This document shows, in pieces, positions 1-10,152 of a DNA stretch of 64,000 nucleotides (its first letter is position 1; each line of letters opens with the position of its first letter). This stretch comes from Amoebophrya sp. A120 (taxonomy: Eukaryota > Sar > Dinophyceae > Syndiniales > Amoebophryaceae). A program made the translations under genes and the position numbers. The stretch is from assembly GCA_905178155.1 (NCBI GenBank), contig CAJINV010000008.1, forward strand, positions 1,240,001 through 1,304,000, read 5' to 3'. Under the pieces are notes generated by a model, which searched no databases, had not been told where the DNA came from, and worked only from the letters and a program-made list of their open reading frames with translations.

Positions 1-847
1 AGCTGATGTGTCCTCTTCTAGCGACATCAACACATATTAAGCACGAGCGCCTGTGCCGCGACAGTATCTTTCGTTAGTGCTATGTGCACTACGTTCTTGG
101 TCTCCCATTGAATACCGAGTTCTCCTGCTCGGAGCGCAGATTTGTATCATCACTGCCGAAAAATCGACAAAGTTCCAACAAAAAAAAACAGAAATCTGCT
201 GTCTTCAACAAAAACTCGACAGAAAATCGATCCGCAGCCCCAGCCAAAAATGCATGTTTGCGAAGACGTAGACGACAACATTGACAGTCCACAGTCAAAA
301 CTGCCAAAGCAGCAAGTTCGGCCGTATTCATCCCAGCCCGGAGCACAAAGTTGTAAAATCAAAATGGAAGAAGATCATATCAAAGATGAAATGCCCGACA
401 AAAATGTTTTTGTAAGAACGCTGTAGGACTAAGACCAGGACCATGCAAATCTAAATGCATGAAGGTACGACCAATCGTAGAATTTTGGAGGTACTTACTC
501 AGGTGCCTACATGCGTATGAAAAATTACCGATCATACTGACTCTGTTTTGATTATCACATCAAGCAAATTACGTAGCACTAGCAAAAAAGTCAGTGCAGG
601 GTCGTGCCGTACATATGTATCTACATGAGGCCGTAAGTGGTACTTCTCGTCCACTTCTACTACAGTAAAAAGATAGGTACTAATACACCTGTAACTACCT
701 CCTGTGTCAGGTGATCGTTGCCCAACTAGAAGTTCTTGCAGAAGTTGTTGCATTATTCGGCTTCGCTCCCACTTGAAGACGAAGTATACAGTAGTTGTTC
801 TTTTGTTTCTTTATTTTTTGAAGACGGAAGGTGGACCAAAGGCAAAC
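1..847. other. 5' edge, no supported gene
   Basis: I see no recognisable gene here. An ATG at 250 opens a 58-codon frame ending at 426 with a polar, Lys/Asp-rich product. It could be the last exon of a gene that starts outside the window, but nothing identifies it. The last 30 bases before the PABPN1 start hold a T-rich tract ending in AG at 822-823. Confidence 0.4.
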
Positions 848-2909
848 ATGTCATCCGACGCAGCAGCTGGAGCTACCGGATCGGTGCAGGTAGTCGCCGC
901 CGGGTCAGAAGCAGAGATGAACTCCGCCGAAAGCATAGACCATGAGATCCAGGTATTTCTATAACACGAACTCCTCGTAGTTGACTTCCTTACATCTGAC
1001 ATAGGAGAAACCTCCAGAGCAGTTTGCTACATCTTCTTGGCCATATTTAAAAGGCAAAATGAAAATGTAAAATTTCAATCTACCGTATGTGGTGATGCAT
1101 GAAGTGGCTCCCACGCACCGAAGCCCGTAATGTCACCTGACTGCTTCGAGCACTTTTTTACCAACATTAGTGAAAAACGAATTTTAAATTTACCTTTTTC
1201 AACATCGAGCAACCAGTTGTGGCAGTAAGCTGCTATCAACAGAGCGCTCGGCTGAGCACTGCTGATTTGCCTGGTGGCACACATTTCAAAAAAAAACTCA
1301 AGAGGGCTCAAAAAAAAGAAAAGAAAAAAAGAGGGCCGCCCCAGTCCGTCAAAGAAATGAAAAGAAAAGAACCGGGTGAAAAAAAAAAGAATAAAGCCAG
1401 TGGTGAACTTGAAAAATGTGACAGGCATCATCTGCAAAAAAAAAAAGGAAAAAACCCCGGCAGAGAAGGACAAAAGCCCCAACAGCAACAAAAAAAAAGA
1501 AAACAATCACCAAATGCAGATGAATCTGCATGCCACCACAAAAAGAAACAAGTTACACCAGCGATGAAATCAAGCACGACCAGGATGGACCTCTTTGACG
1601 TTTCTCTCGCATTGCGCTGAGCAGTCGCGAGCACCATCTTCTCCAGGCTTCTCACGGAGGTTTGCCGTTCCCGCTTGGTCAGCGTGCAACATGGGTCGTG
1701 GTTCCTACCACCTCATCTCCGTCGAAACAAGAAAAGAGCCTTCATCGTTCGCCAACCGCCCAGACAAAATTACATTTTTTACGAGAAACCGTTCGCATCT
1801 TCTTCGCCACGCATGATGTCGCAGCACATCTCCTCCCAGTGCCAGTTCTTCGCTGGATCGTCCTCTCAAAATAAGTATGTCTGCTATGATGTTAAAAACA
1901 GGAACTGGAACAAGAGATGGAATACATGGAGAAGGAGACCGCCGCTGTGAAGGACCTTTCCGAGAAGCAGGACGTTGACCTGAACGAAGCCGGAACTTCG
2001 CTTGAAACGGACGCGCGATCGGTCTACGTGGGAAACGTCGACTACGGTGCCACCCCGGAGGAACTGCAGGAGCACTTCAAATCCTGCGGCAGCATTAACC
2101 GAATCACAATCATGGTCGACAAATACACCTGCTGCCCAAAAGGTAAAAATAAACAGAATATATATAATTTTTGAACTTATGATGTTGACATCAAATAAAA
2201 GGACACTACTATGCAATGAAAAAAATTTCATTTTGCGTTTTGACGAAAACCTGGACGCGCCGAGCGCTCGGCTGGACCAATGGTACTGAGCTGCTTCTCA
2301 GTAGAACTGGAACTGGTGGGGACCTCCTGGATCTAGATTTTATAATTTGATGCAATTATGAACATGAAGTGATGTCTTAATTTTTCCACAGGCTTCGCGT
2401 ACATGGAATTTGCAGATGTAGCGCACGTGCAGAACGCGACTCTGCTAAACGACAGTCTTTTCCGCGGACGACAGCTCAAGGTTATGCCCAAGCGATCAAA
2501 CGTTCCTGGTTACAACAAGTCCAGTAAAGGCAAATCCGGGAAGGGCGTCAAAGGCAAGGGCAAGAAAGGCGGGTACTAGGACCACCTTTAATACTCAATT
2601 TGAATTTTGCTTTTCTTCTTGAGGCTTGTTTTATTTGGTACGATAGGTGGAGATGAAGTCAGACGCATGATTGAATGGTGGTAGCGCCGGCATGATGACC
2701 TACAACTAGTATCACGACCACTTACAACAAACAACATACGTTGACAAGAACGATGCGTAGAATTGCTGTTCTCTTTGTCAGAAGCCAATCTTAATAGCTC
2801 AGTCAAGAATAGAAAATGAAATATACTAATGAAAAGGTACGCCGCAAGCTATGCTCCCGCTTGGGGTGGGAAGAAGGCCAAGGGGAAAGGAAAGTACGCA
2901 CCGTACTAG
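848..2909 (+). CDS. PABPN1: Nuclear poly(A)-binding protein (PABP2-like), 4 exons
   Basis: Nuclear poly(A)-binding protein that coats new poly(A) tails and controls their length. Exons are 848-952, 1902-2142, 2392-2572 and 2837-2909, totalling 600 nt and 199 residues; all three introns are GT-AG. A glutamate-rich helix (HEIQ joined to [12 protein letters not shown]) precedes one RRM at about residues 72-150. It has RNP2 (VYVGNVDYG) and RNP1 (KGFAYMEF, formed across the second junction), followed by [15 protein letters not shown]; this arrangement is typical of PABPN1. The Gly/Lys-rich tail replaces the Arg-rich tail of animal proteins. If the last intron is retained, the protein stops at TAG 2577-2579. 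If it is spliced, the tail gains [20 protein letters not shown] and ends at 2909. The last intron is bordered by GTAC on both sides. Intron 1 is 949 bp and partly A-rich. Confidence 0.92.
1285..1560. repeat. A-rich purine tract inside PABPN1 intron 1
   Basis: This is a strand-biased A-rich, low-complexity stretch with many runs of six to nine A. It creates Lys-rich spurious reading frames on the + strand and Phe-rich ones on the - strand. It lies wholly inside the first intron and has no homology I recognise. Confidence 0.7.
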
Positions 2910-4002
2910 ACAGGTGATAAGTGGACGACGCCGCGGCAAATCACATAGTACTATCTCTGCAGCTGCTCTGATCGCCATTTTCTACCACATGAATCACACC
3001 AGAAGCTCGTATTACCTGTTCTAGTATTCTCGATGCTACTCCCGCGACCCACCAAGATGACCCAGCACCAGTAGACCCAGCACCCGAGCCCAGCATATCT
3101 TCAAATGCGGCACTCATCATGAAGAGATTACTAGTTCTGGACGTCGCCGTGCCTGTGTCACAGTCCTCACTACGAGCTTTTTTCTGTTGTGTTTTTGAGC
3201 TTGAGGACACCTACCACTGCACGCACCTGAGTGCTAGCATACGCATTATCAGCATCAGCTTGATTGCTCATGCTCTTCTTGCTGCTGCATGTTGTAGGTG
3301 CTTCACAATCACATTCATCGAATGAACATGACGAAGGCAAGCGCAAGCAGCGAACATAGACAACACGAAAAGAAATCAAAGCGAAAAAACAAGAAAGCCT
3401 GTATTTTATTGAAACGAATAAAGCGATAAAGTAAGAAGGTGCTTTTCCTACCTTCGCATTCGCTCACTATTAGGATTTTCGATTACGAGCCTATTTCGTT
3501 TGTTCATTCGTGGGTCCCAGACCCAGTGGAGCTTTCCTCGCTTCTCTTATTGTTAGTTTGCGTCGTCGAAGTAGAGCATTCAATTTCATCAAATTTCGTC
3601 CTCGTCGGCAGTATTGACGCCCCTTCGCTTTCGCAACGCGAAATATCAATTTGAGTACTGCTACTGTCTGATTTATGATTCGATTGAGTTGTTTGAGAAT
3701 GGGGCTTCGGCTTCCTCGTGATGTTGAATCGACTATAATCCGCTTCAAACCCTGCATCGAAGACCTGTTGGTTGTGTAAGAAAGTGGGTATAATTCTAGT
3801 CGCATAATTATGTGGTAAAACAAAGCTCACCTGGAAATTGAAAAGAAAATGTAAAGCCTTCAGTAGTATTTGTATTATGACCCGCCGAGGAATCCGAACC
3901 TGCTTCTGCTTGTGTTTCAGCACCACGACAGGCCTCCCCGACACGACCGGTGCAAGAAGTGCCCAACTACGTGTATCTCCCAAATAACAGCGAGCTACAC
4001 GA
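2910..4002. other. Intergenic, no gene seen
   Basis: About 1.1 kb between PABPN1 and the coiled-coil gene. A 234-codon open frame on the - strand (3504-4208) runs into the start of the + strand gene and has no recognisable composition. I treat it as chance. Confidence 0.6.
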
Positions 4003-6665
4003 ATGACGGATGTCGCACAGCTTTTCGAGGAGTTAGATCGCCTGCGTGACAGCGCACTGGACGGGGCGGCAGGCGGGAAACAGGAGAATACCCGGCTGCT
4101 GGATGTCCTGTTCGAGAAATTCACGGGTAATTTGGACGCCGTCTTGGAATCATGGCACCAGCGCATGGCTGCGCTGGAGAGCCAACTGATGGCGATAAAG
4201 ACGACCAAGGGAAATAATATTGACTCCGAAGTACTACATACCAGACGAGGCGTCTCCCATGAAGACTACGGTCGCAAAAATATCAACAACAATGCTCATG
4301 CTGTGGCTGTCGAAAATAAAAAATATTGCAATCATCGTGATGGGCTTGTTCGTCGCGCTACCACCCGATCCACAGCAGCAGAACAGGCCTCGCAACCGAA
4401 TCAGCACAGTCACCAGACGCAGAACTTTCTGTTTTACGAATCCGCATTTGGAGGGCAACATGAGGGCCAACGACAAGTGCAGGGTCCTTCTAGTACTCTA
4501 GTCGTGCGTCGCGACAGCTCCGAAAATCCGCGAAGCTCCTTCCCACAGCAACCGCCGCGTTTCCGCACACGGTCGACTGGAATCAGTAGGCCTGCTTTTC
4601 ACTTTGCCGCTGCGACAGAAAGCTCGCGCAGCCGCCGGGAAACCATAGCGGAGGAAGTCGCGAAGGTCGCGACAGTGGAGTCCCGTCCTCCTCCAGCACA
4701 GGCACGACCAACAAATAGAATGCTGAAGCCATCGTATTCCTGTCCGGGCCCGCCATCAATAAGTGCCACAGCGAGTAGAATTTCTCCGATTGCCGGGCTT
4801 GGGGATGGTCAACCTCAACACGATCCTGCTCCTGGCTGCTCTAGTGGGGAAATGGGACGACAACCGAAGGAAATCAGGACCTTCGCTGCAGCTACGTATA
4901 ATCGGCCAACGTTTATTTCTGAAGTTTTTCGTCCACCTGCACGTTCCTGGCTTCCGCCCGAGCAGCTGCCCATGAACAATTTTCTGACCGCCAGAATGGA
5001 CCGAGTCCGAGATGACCGCAAAATACTACGGCAAAGAAGCAGGAGCATTCAAGATCGGTGCAAAAATCTGCTGCGGCTAGAGCCACACCTGCAGCATGTT
5101 CATGTACATGGCACTGACAGAGGTAGGGATACGTATGGCGCCGAAACCCTTGGCTGCCTGCCGGCGGAACAACAAGATGTCGAACAACTACGGATAAAGC
5201 ACGAACTCATTTACGCGGAGGAGGTCCGTCAAAAGCGGGAGTACACAAAAAAGATGCGACGGCTTCAAGAAACGTTCTGCTCACCCTCGACGAAAGCGAG
5301 CGGAGCAAGCGGTAGAGGTTCTACTTCCACCTCGTCTTCAACATCGACCGATGCAACCAAGCTCAAAAAAATGCCGCAACCTTTCGCCTTCACCGGGCTA
5401 TCACACAAAACTACACGACACACCAGGAAAAACACAAATTTGCGTTGCAGTTGTTGGTGTCACAAAGACAAAACTAGCCTCTTTTTGGCCTACAGATTTT
5501 CTTGCCACCTCGTTTTTAGTCGCTAACTTGCATCACGAACTGCATTCCGCAGCAGGCCAGCACATCAAGATTGCCGGTCATCTTGTAGTCTCCGCGTCAC
5601 AGAGTGAAGAAGACTTCTGAGACAATTGCAACTACAACTTAATTTCTGGTTGTATGGGTGTCATTTTCCCCATGATACGGGCTGCAGCAATTTGATGCCG
5701 CCTTCGCCCGGCTCCACGAGTCCTTCGGCATCAGAATGGACGCGGTCCGCGCGGCCCTGCACCACGCAAAAACGACGGCCGCCAGCGTGAAGCACGACGA
5801 ACGCAAAGTGCTCCAGAAGATCGACGCTGCGTTGACAAAAGCCGCCGAAATGGCGACGAAGAAGTACCTATCAAATGTAGGAGTGTCTGGGTCTGGAAGA
5901 ATTCATGTCTGTCATGCTTGTCTGGCATGACTCTTAAATCTGTCATGCACGTTACCCAAGAGCTCCGTTTTTCTGTGATGCAGAAGCGCAGTTTGTCATG
6001 CAGAATAGGCAACACCTAGGAGCTCAGAAATTTGTCATGCTGAGCCAGCATTTGTAGCCTCATCATGAGACGCCACCCAGCGTCACAAGTTTCCAGACCC
6101 AGACACTTTTGCTTTTGATAGTACCTGGCTTGCCCGCAGATATACGAGAAAATCCATCTGCGGGAGGAGTTGAAGTATCAACATATGCATTGCAAAAGTA
6201 ACGTACTAGTAAATTAATTGCATTACAAATTTTAGCAAGAACAAAAGTGAAATTTGTAATGCTGTTTTAACTTAGGAGGGAGATTTGTCATGCATATTTG
6301 CAATTAGTACGAGTGCGATACTTTTGCACTTGATACAACTCCAGGCGAAGCAATTCGAGAAGTCCAAGGAAATGTTGAATACAACGACGCGAGGAGGTTC
6401 TACTTCATCTCCAACAAGCAAAAATGATCGGACGTCGATTATGTCGGGCGATTTCTTCTTTGGGAAGAGCCAAAAGTTCCAAGAACAACTGCATCAGGAA
6501 GTAGATCAAGGTGAAGAAGCCGACGCGCATGCCGAAATGCTGACACTGCAAAAACTAGCCCGTGACATACTACATTTCTGCGAAAATACTACGCAGGAAG
6601 TAGGGCGAGCTATCACCTGGGGCGGTCTGCCTTACGTCGAAGTGCTTCTTCTCGAGTACATGTAA
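4003..6665 (+). CDS. Unrecognised coiled-coil protein, 4 exons split by three introners
   Basis: Family not recognised. Exons are 4003-5398, 5683-5868, 6126-6183 and 6341-6665, totalling 1965 nt and 654 residues. All three introns are introner-type, and the frame closes exactly once each insert and one target duplication are removed. The N-terminus (LFEELDRLRDSALDG) and residues about 455-560 (QQFDAAFARLHESFGIRMD, then KHDERKVLQKIDAALTKAAE and REELKYQLQAKQFEKSKEML) look like alpha-helical coiled coil. The middle is a long Ser/Pro/Arg-rich disordered region with an STSTSSSTST run. The C-terminal helix-rich part resembles striated-fibre assemblin-type cytoskeletal proteins only in style; I would not name it on that. 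No signal peptide or membrane segment is visible. Confidence 0.8.
5399..5677. mobile_element. Introner element, TSD CGGGC
   Basis: A 279-bp insert beginning TATCACACAAAAC and ending CCCCATGATA. CGGGC is repeated exactly on both sides (5394-5398 and 5678-5682). Excision with one copy gives FTGLQQFDAAF in frame. The inverted repeat is weak beyond the first bases, so it may be an old copy or a separate family. Confidence 0.8.
5869..6120. mobile_element. Introner element family A, TSD GTACC
   Basis: A 252-bp insert with ends TATCAAATG and CTTTTGATA. The subterminal repeat is GTGTCTGGGTCTGGAA against TTCCAGACCCAGACAC. GTACC flanks both sides (5864-5868 and 6121-6125). Internal ATTTGTCATGC-type motifs occur several times. 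Excision restores ATKKYLACPQIYEK. Confidence 0.92.
6184..6335. mobile_element. Introner element family B, TSD CAACA/CAACT
   Basis: A 152-bp insert with ends TATGCATTGCAAAAGTA and TACTTTTGCACTTGATA. It is flanked by CAACA and CAACT (one mismatch). Internal GATTTGTCATGC and ATTTGTAATGC motifs are present. Excision gives LKYQLQAKQFEKS in frame. The other family-B copy is at 28720-28870. Confidence 0.88.
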
Positions 6666-7642
6666 AATGATTTAGAAACAACGGCAAAAAGAATAAGTGA
6701 AATGTCAAAGCAGTGCTGTGATTTTTTGTTATTTCCGGCACTTTTCTGTCGTAAGAAAAAAAGAATAAGAAATGAATGCACTTGCCGCAACAAGATCGAG
6801 ACGCTTGTTTCTTCTTGTATGATTCATTTATCTTCCCGGGCGAATGAACAAAGAATGCAGCATCTGTCGCAGCGGCAGCGACCTGCTCGACATCAAAATA
6901 ACTGGTTTCTAGAAGATGTAATTTAGGTGCATCCCATGCCTACCATGGGCGTTTTGAAACAATCTATAGATACACAATCCCAAAAGCAAAGCCATAAGCT
7001 GCTAGAGGACCAGCATCCTCAGTTTCTGCTTTAGTCGTCTCTTGTGCAAATGTGCGACAGGCACATGCAGCATGTGTGTTCGTTCCAACATCAAGAAAAG
7101 ATCGCCTACAACTTTTCTTCATCGCGAACAGCCAAAGATGCGTGTTAGTGTACTAGATCCGTCGTCCTCCCTGAGGTAGGTTAAAAATCGCGGTCGCGGC
7201 GACAACTTGACTTCGACTTGGCATCGTCGTTACTTGTTGTATTGTTTCGCCTCGGCAGGCCCAGGCTTGCTGCGTAGCAGATCACGCAGACACAGGCGAT
7301 AGGATAGAAGCTCTTTGTAATCTGAAGGCAGTAGCGGGCACAGCTTCATCGGTCGAACCACAATCTGATCCTGTGTATGTGTCTGTCTTGCAACAATGAA
7401 TTATTGCAGTCCGTATTCGACCGCAACATAGCATGAGTCTTGTGGTATAAATCAAGACGATATTAACGCCTGCAGATATGGTTGTTCTGCTATTGTCTAG
7501 AGTAGGTCTAGTACCAGTTTGACCCTTATCAACAAGTTAATATGTGACCTGTGTGTGTTATCTTAGTATTCGTTTTCGATTCCTTCTCTTTTTCTCAATG
7601 ATCTAGCTAGAATTTTCGTATTTCAAGCAGAAAAAAGAAATA
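6666..7642. other. Intergenic, no gene seen
   Basis: About 1 kb without supported coding sequence. The last 100 bases are T-rich and end with AG at 7626-7627 and 7629-7630, close to the next ATG. This is a possible trans-splice acceptor for the COPS2 homologue. Confidence 0.5.
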
Positions 7643-9520
7643 ATGTCGGATAGCGAACAGGAATTCGAGTTCGAGTCGGATGGCGAGATTACACAGGACG
7701 AAGATGAGGATGAGGACGCTATTGCGATCGAGAACCATTTTTACGAGGCGGATGATCACAAGCTCAACAACCCCGCGCATGCGCTGCAGCAGTTTCAGAA
7801 GGTGGTATCTTTGGACAACGAGCGGCAGCGAAAGAATGGCGGCGGCGGCCGACAGAGCAACGAGCAGTGGAAGTTCAAATCTCTGCAGAACATCGTGATT
7901 CTTGCGGCGCGCGTCGGCCAAACCGACACGATGCGCAACACCATGCGCGAGGTGCTCTCGCTGTTGGGGTCGGTGAGCAGAAATGACGCGCAGGAGGCCG
8001 TAAACTCGATTCTCGATCAAATTCTCCAACCCCTTCTGCTGCTGCAAGGTACTAGCGAAGTGTGCGTAGATGGTGCAGCACCACCATCATTACACGGCAG
8101 CAAAATAAACCAGCCGGCGGGTGCGTTGCCAGTGATACTGATCGAGATGTATGAAATGACTTTGGACCACCTGGAGAAAGACGACAATCAGTTTTCCCTT
8201 TGGCTCTCCTCCGTGATAAAGTTGTGCAAACTGCATTTGCAATCCTTCGAGAAAAGCGGCAATGAGCAGGACCGCGGGAGCCTGAAGCGGTTGATTCCAA
8301 AAATCTACAGCGTAATCGACAGAAATAACAGCACTTCTGCTGGATCTGGAGCAGGGACAACTACAACATCAACTACGTCTTCACACAATAACTTATTGCA
8401 AACTAACAGCACGCAGTGGATCGAAATTTACGCTGTGGAGATCCAGTTCGCGGCACTGATCCAAGATTTCCAACGGTTGAAGGAGTTGTATCCCAAAACC
8501 ATCGAGCTCACGTCCGCGATCGCAGACCCGCGGAACCTCGCCGTCATCCGGGAGATCGGAGGGCGCTACCTGTACATGCGGGAAAAGCAGTGGCTCCAAG
8601 CCTACAACGAGTTTTTCGAGGCCTTCCAGACCTACCAGGCGCTCGGCAACGGGAGCAAGGCCAAGCTGATGCTGAAGTTTGTGATCCTCAGCAACATGCT
8701 GGCCTGCTCGGATATCAACCCCTTCGACAGTCGGGAGGCCAAGGTGTACGCCGAAGATCCGGAGCTGAAGAAACTGATTCAACTGCGGCAAGCGGTAGAG
8801 ACAAACGACGTGGACGGACTGAACGAACACTTGGCACACTTTTTGCAGACGGAGAAGGAGATTTTCGCGGACTTTGAACAAGAGTTGAGAAGTGTGACGA
8901 GGTCGGGCATTGTGTTGCACCTCCTCACGGCGTACCAAAAAATATCGCTGTCCTACCTCGCGAATCTGCTGGAGGTGCCCGAGGCAGAAACGCTGCACCT
9001 CGTGAAAACCCTGATACTCAACGGCCGGCTAGACAACTGCCTTGTAGACGAAGTCACGGGATTTCTCGTGCGTGTCCGAATGCCCGACGAGGAGGAGGAA
9101 GAGGAAGACACGAAAGACGACAACTCCTCCAAGAGGAAAACTCTAGTCCAGGATCTGCAGCAGGCACGACAGTTGGAAATGGGCAAGTGGTTGGAGAGCC
9201 TAGACAGAATCAGCTTTAACTTGACCAACAACGCGGCCACTTCTATCTCGCTATTCTCTGGGGGCGGAAGCGCAGCCTCGTCTTTTTCGAACGCCGGGGA
9301 CACGCCTCTGCTCGGTCCCAGTGCAGCGCCGCACGGAGGAATTATGCCGCCAGGTGGGGGTTTACTGGGTTCGGCAATGGACGACCACCTGGGTGGTCCG
9401 GGCGACATGATGGAGCCGGCTGCATTCGATTTGTCAGCGGAACCAGCGGGCCAGCAAGATCTTCTGGATGACCCTGCCGGATTGACACATTATAACTCAA
9501 CGCAATTTTACCAACAATGA
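7643..9520 (+). CDS. COPS2: COP9 signalosome subunit 2 (CSN2)
   Basis: Scaffold subunit of the COP9 signalosome, the complex that removes Nedd8 from cullin ubiquitin ligases. A single uninterrupted exon encodes 625 residues. The N-terminus is acidic (MSDSEQEFEFESDGE), then comes ENHFYEADDHKLNNPAHALQ, the counterpart of the first helical repeat of CSN2. Strong family matches continue with WIEIYAVEIQ, AVIREIGGRYLYMREKQW, NEFFEAFQTYQALG, LSNMLACSDINPFDSREAK, and a PCI/winged-helix region at about residues 390-480. The protein is longer than the usual 440-500 residues. The excess is a Ser/Thr linker near residue 235 and a Gly/Pro/Asp-rich tail after about residue 510 that other CSN2 proteins lack. 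The proteasome subunit Rpn6 is the nearest alternative, but the NPFDS motif and acidic start favour CSN2. No introner is present. Confidence 0.93.
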   Translation: MSDSEQEFEFESDGEITQDEDEDEDAIAIENHFYEADDHKLNNPAHALQQFQKVVSLDNERQRKNGGGGRQSNEQWKFKSLQNIVILAARVGQTDTMRNTMREVLSLLGSVSRNDAQEAVNSILDQILQPLLLLQGTSEVCVDGAAPPSLHGSKINQPAGALPVILIEMYEMTLDHLEKDDNQFSLWLSSVIKLCKLHLQSFEKSGNEQDRGSLKRLIPKIYSVIDRNNSTSAGSGAGTTTTSTTSSHNNLLQTNSTQWIEIYAVEIQFAALIQDFQRLKELYPKTIELTSAIADPRNLAVIREIGGRYLYMREKQWLQAYNEFFEAFQTYQALGNGSKAKLMLKFVILSNMLACSDINPFDSREAKVYAEDPELKKLIQLRQAVETNDVDGLNEHLAHFLQTEKEIFADFEQELRSVTRSGIVLHLLTAYQKISLSYLANLLEVPEAETLHLVKTLILNGRLDNCLVDEVTGFLVRVRMPDEEEEEEDTKDDNSSKRKTLVQDLQQARQLEMGKWLESLDRISFNLTNNAATSISLFSGGGSAASSFSNAGDTPLLGPSAAPHGGIMPPGGGLLGSAMDDHLGGPGDMMEPAAFDLSAEPAGQQDLLDDPAGLTHYNSTQFYQQ

Positions 9521-10152
9521 AGATGAGCCCGGCCATCGGCGAGGACGCTCCTACACGACCCAGACATCGCCGTCACGGAACGTTCCTGTTCCTCGGCGCA
9601 TCATCAATAACTTAGTGTGTCTGTGAAAGTGGAAGATGATGCACGTGTTGACGATATGTCCTGCTGATGTTCGGGTGTGGTTTCACTGTTACCACCAATC
9701 TGAATCTTTTTTGTAGTTGGAATGAAGAAAATCCAAATCGAAATCGAATTCGACAGGCCTCCTCGTACAACATCAATTGTTGCAGCGCTGGTGGCTGCGA
9801 CCTGTTGCGAAGTAAAATCGCGATGGCATCATAGTCGGCATTTCGAAGTTCTTCGTCATACGTAGTGAGGGTACGAGCGTTTTAATCTATCAGGCTGTTT
9901 GCCATGGTGGAGGCCCTCGTGAGGCCATAGCAACAGCATGCGGTAAGGGTTTTTCTACGAAAGCGTTGCTCTTTGTAGGCGTCACGCAGGGTTAGCGACA
10001 TTTCAATCTGTGCCTACTGCACGCAAAGCTGCAAGTTGATTAACTTTTAGGATTGGTATCCGCTCTCTGATGCATGCGCACAACTTCATCGAAAATTATC
10101 TTCGCATGCTTGACTGAAGTCTGTTGATCTTTGTTGATCAACCTATGAACGG
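9521..10152. other. Intergenic, no gene seen
   Basis: About 630 bp between the CSN2 gene and the FkbM-like gene. No coding signal or clear repeat was noticed. Confidence 0.5.

Noticed and set aside
1219-1620. 133-codon Lys-rich frame
   Set aside because: It comes from an A-rich tract within the first intron of PABPN1.
3504-4208. 234-codon open frame on the - strand
   Set aside because: It overlaps the start of the + strand coiled-coil gene, has no domain or signal, and every supported gene is on the + strand.
8393-8998. 201-codon - strand frame opposite the CSN2 gene
   Set aside because: Shadow of the conserved CSN2 coding sequence.
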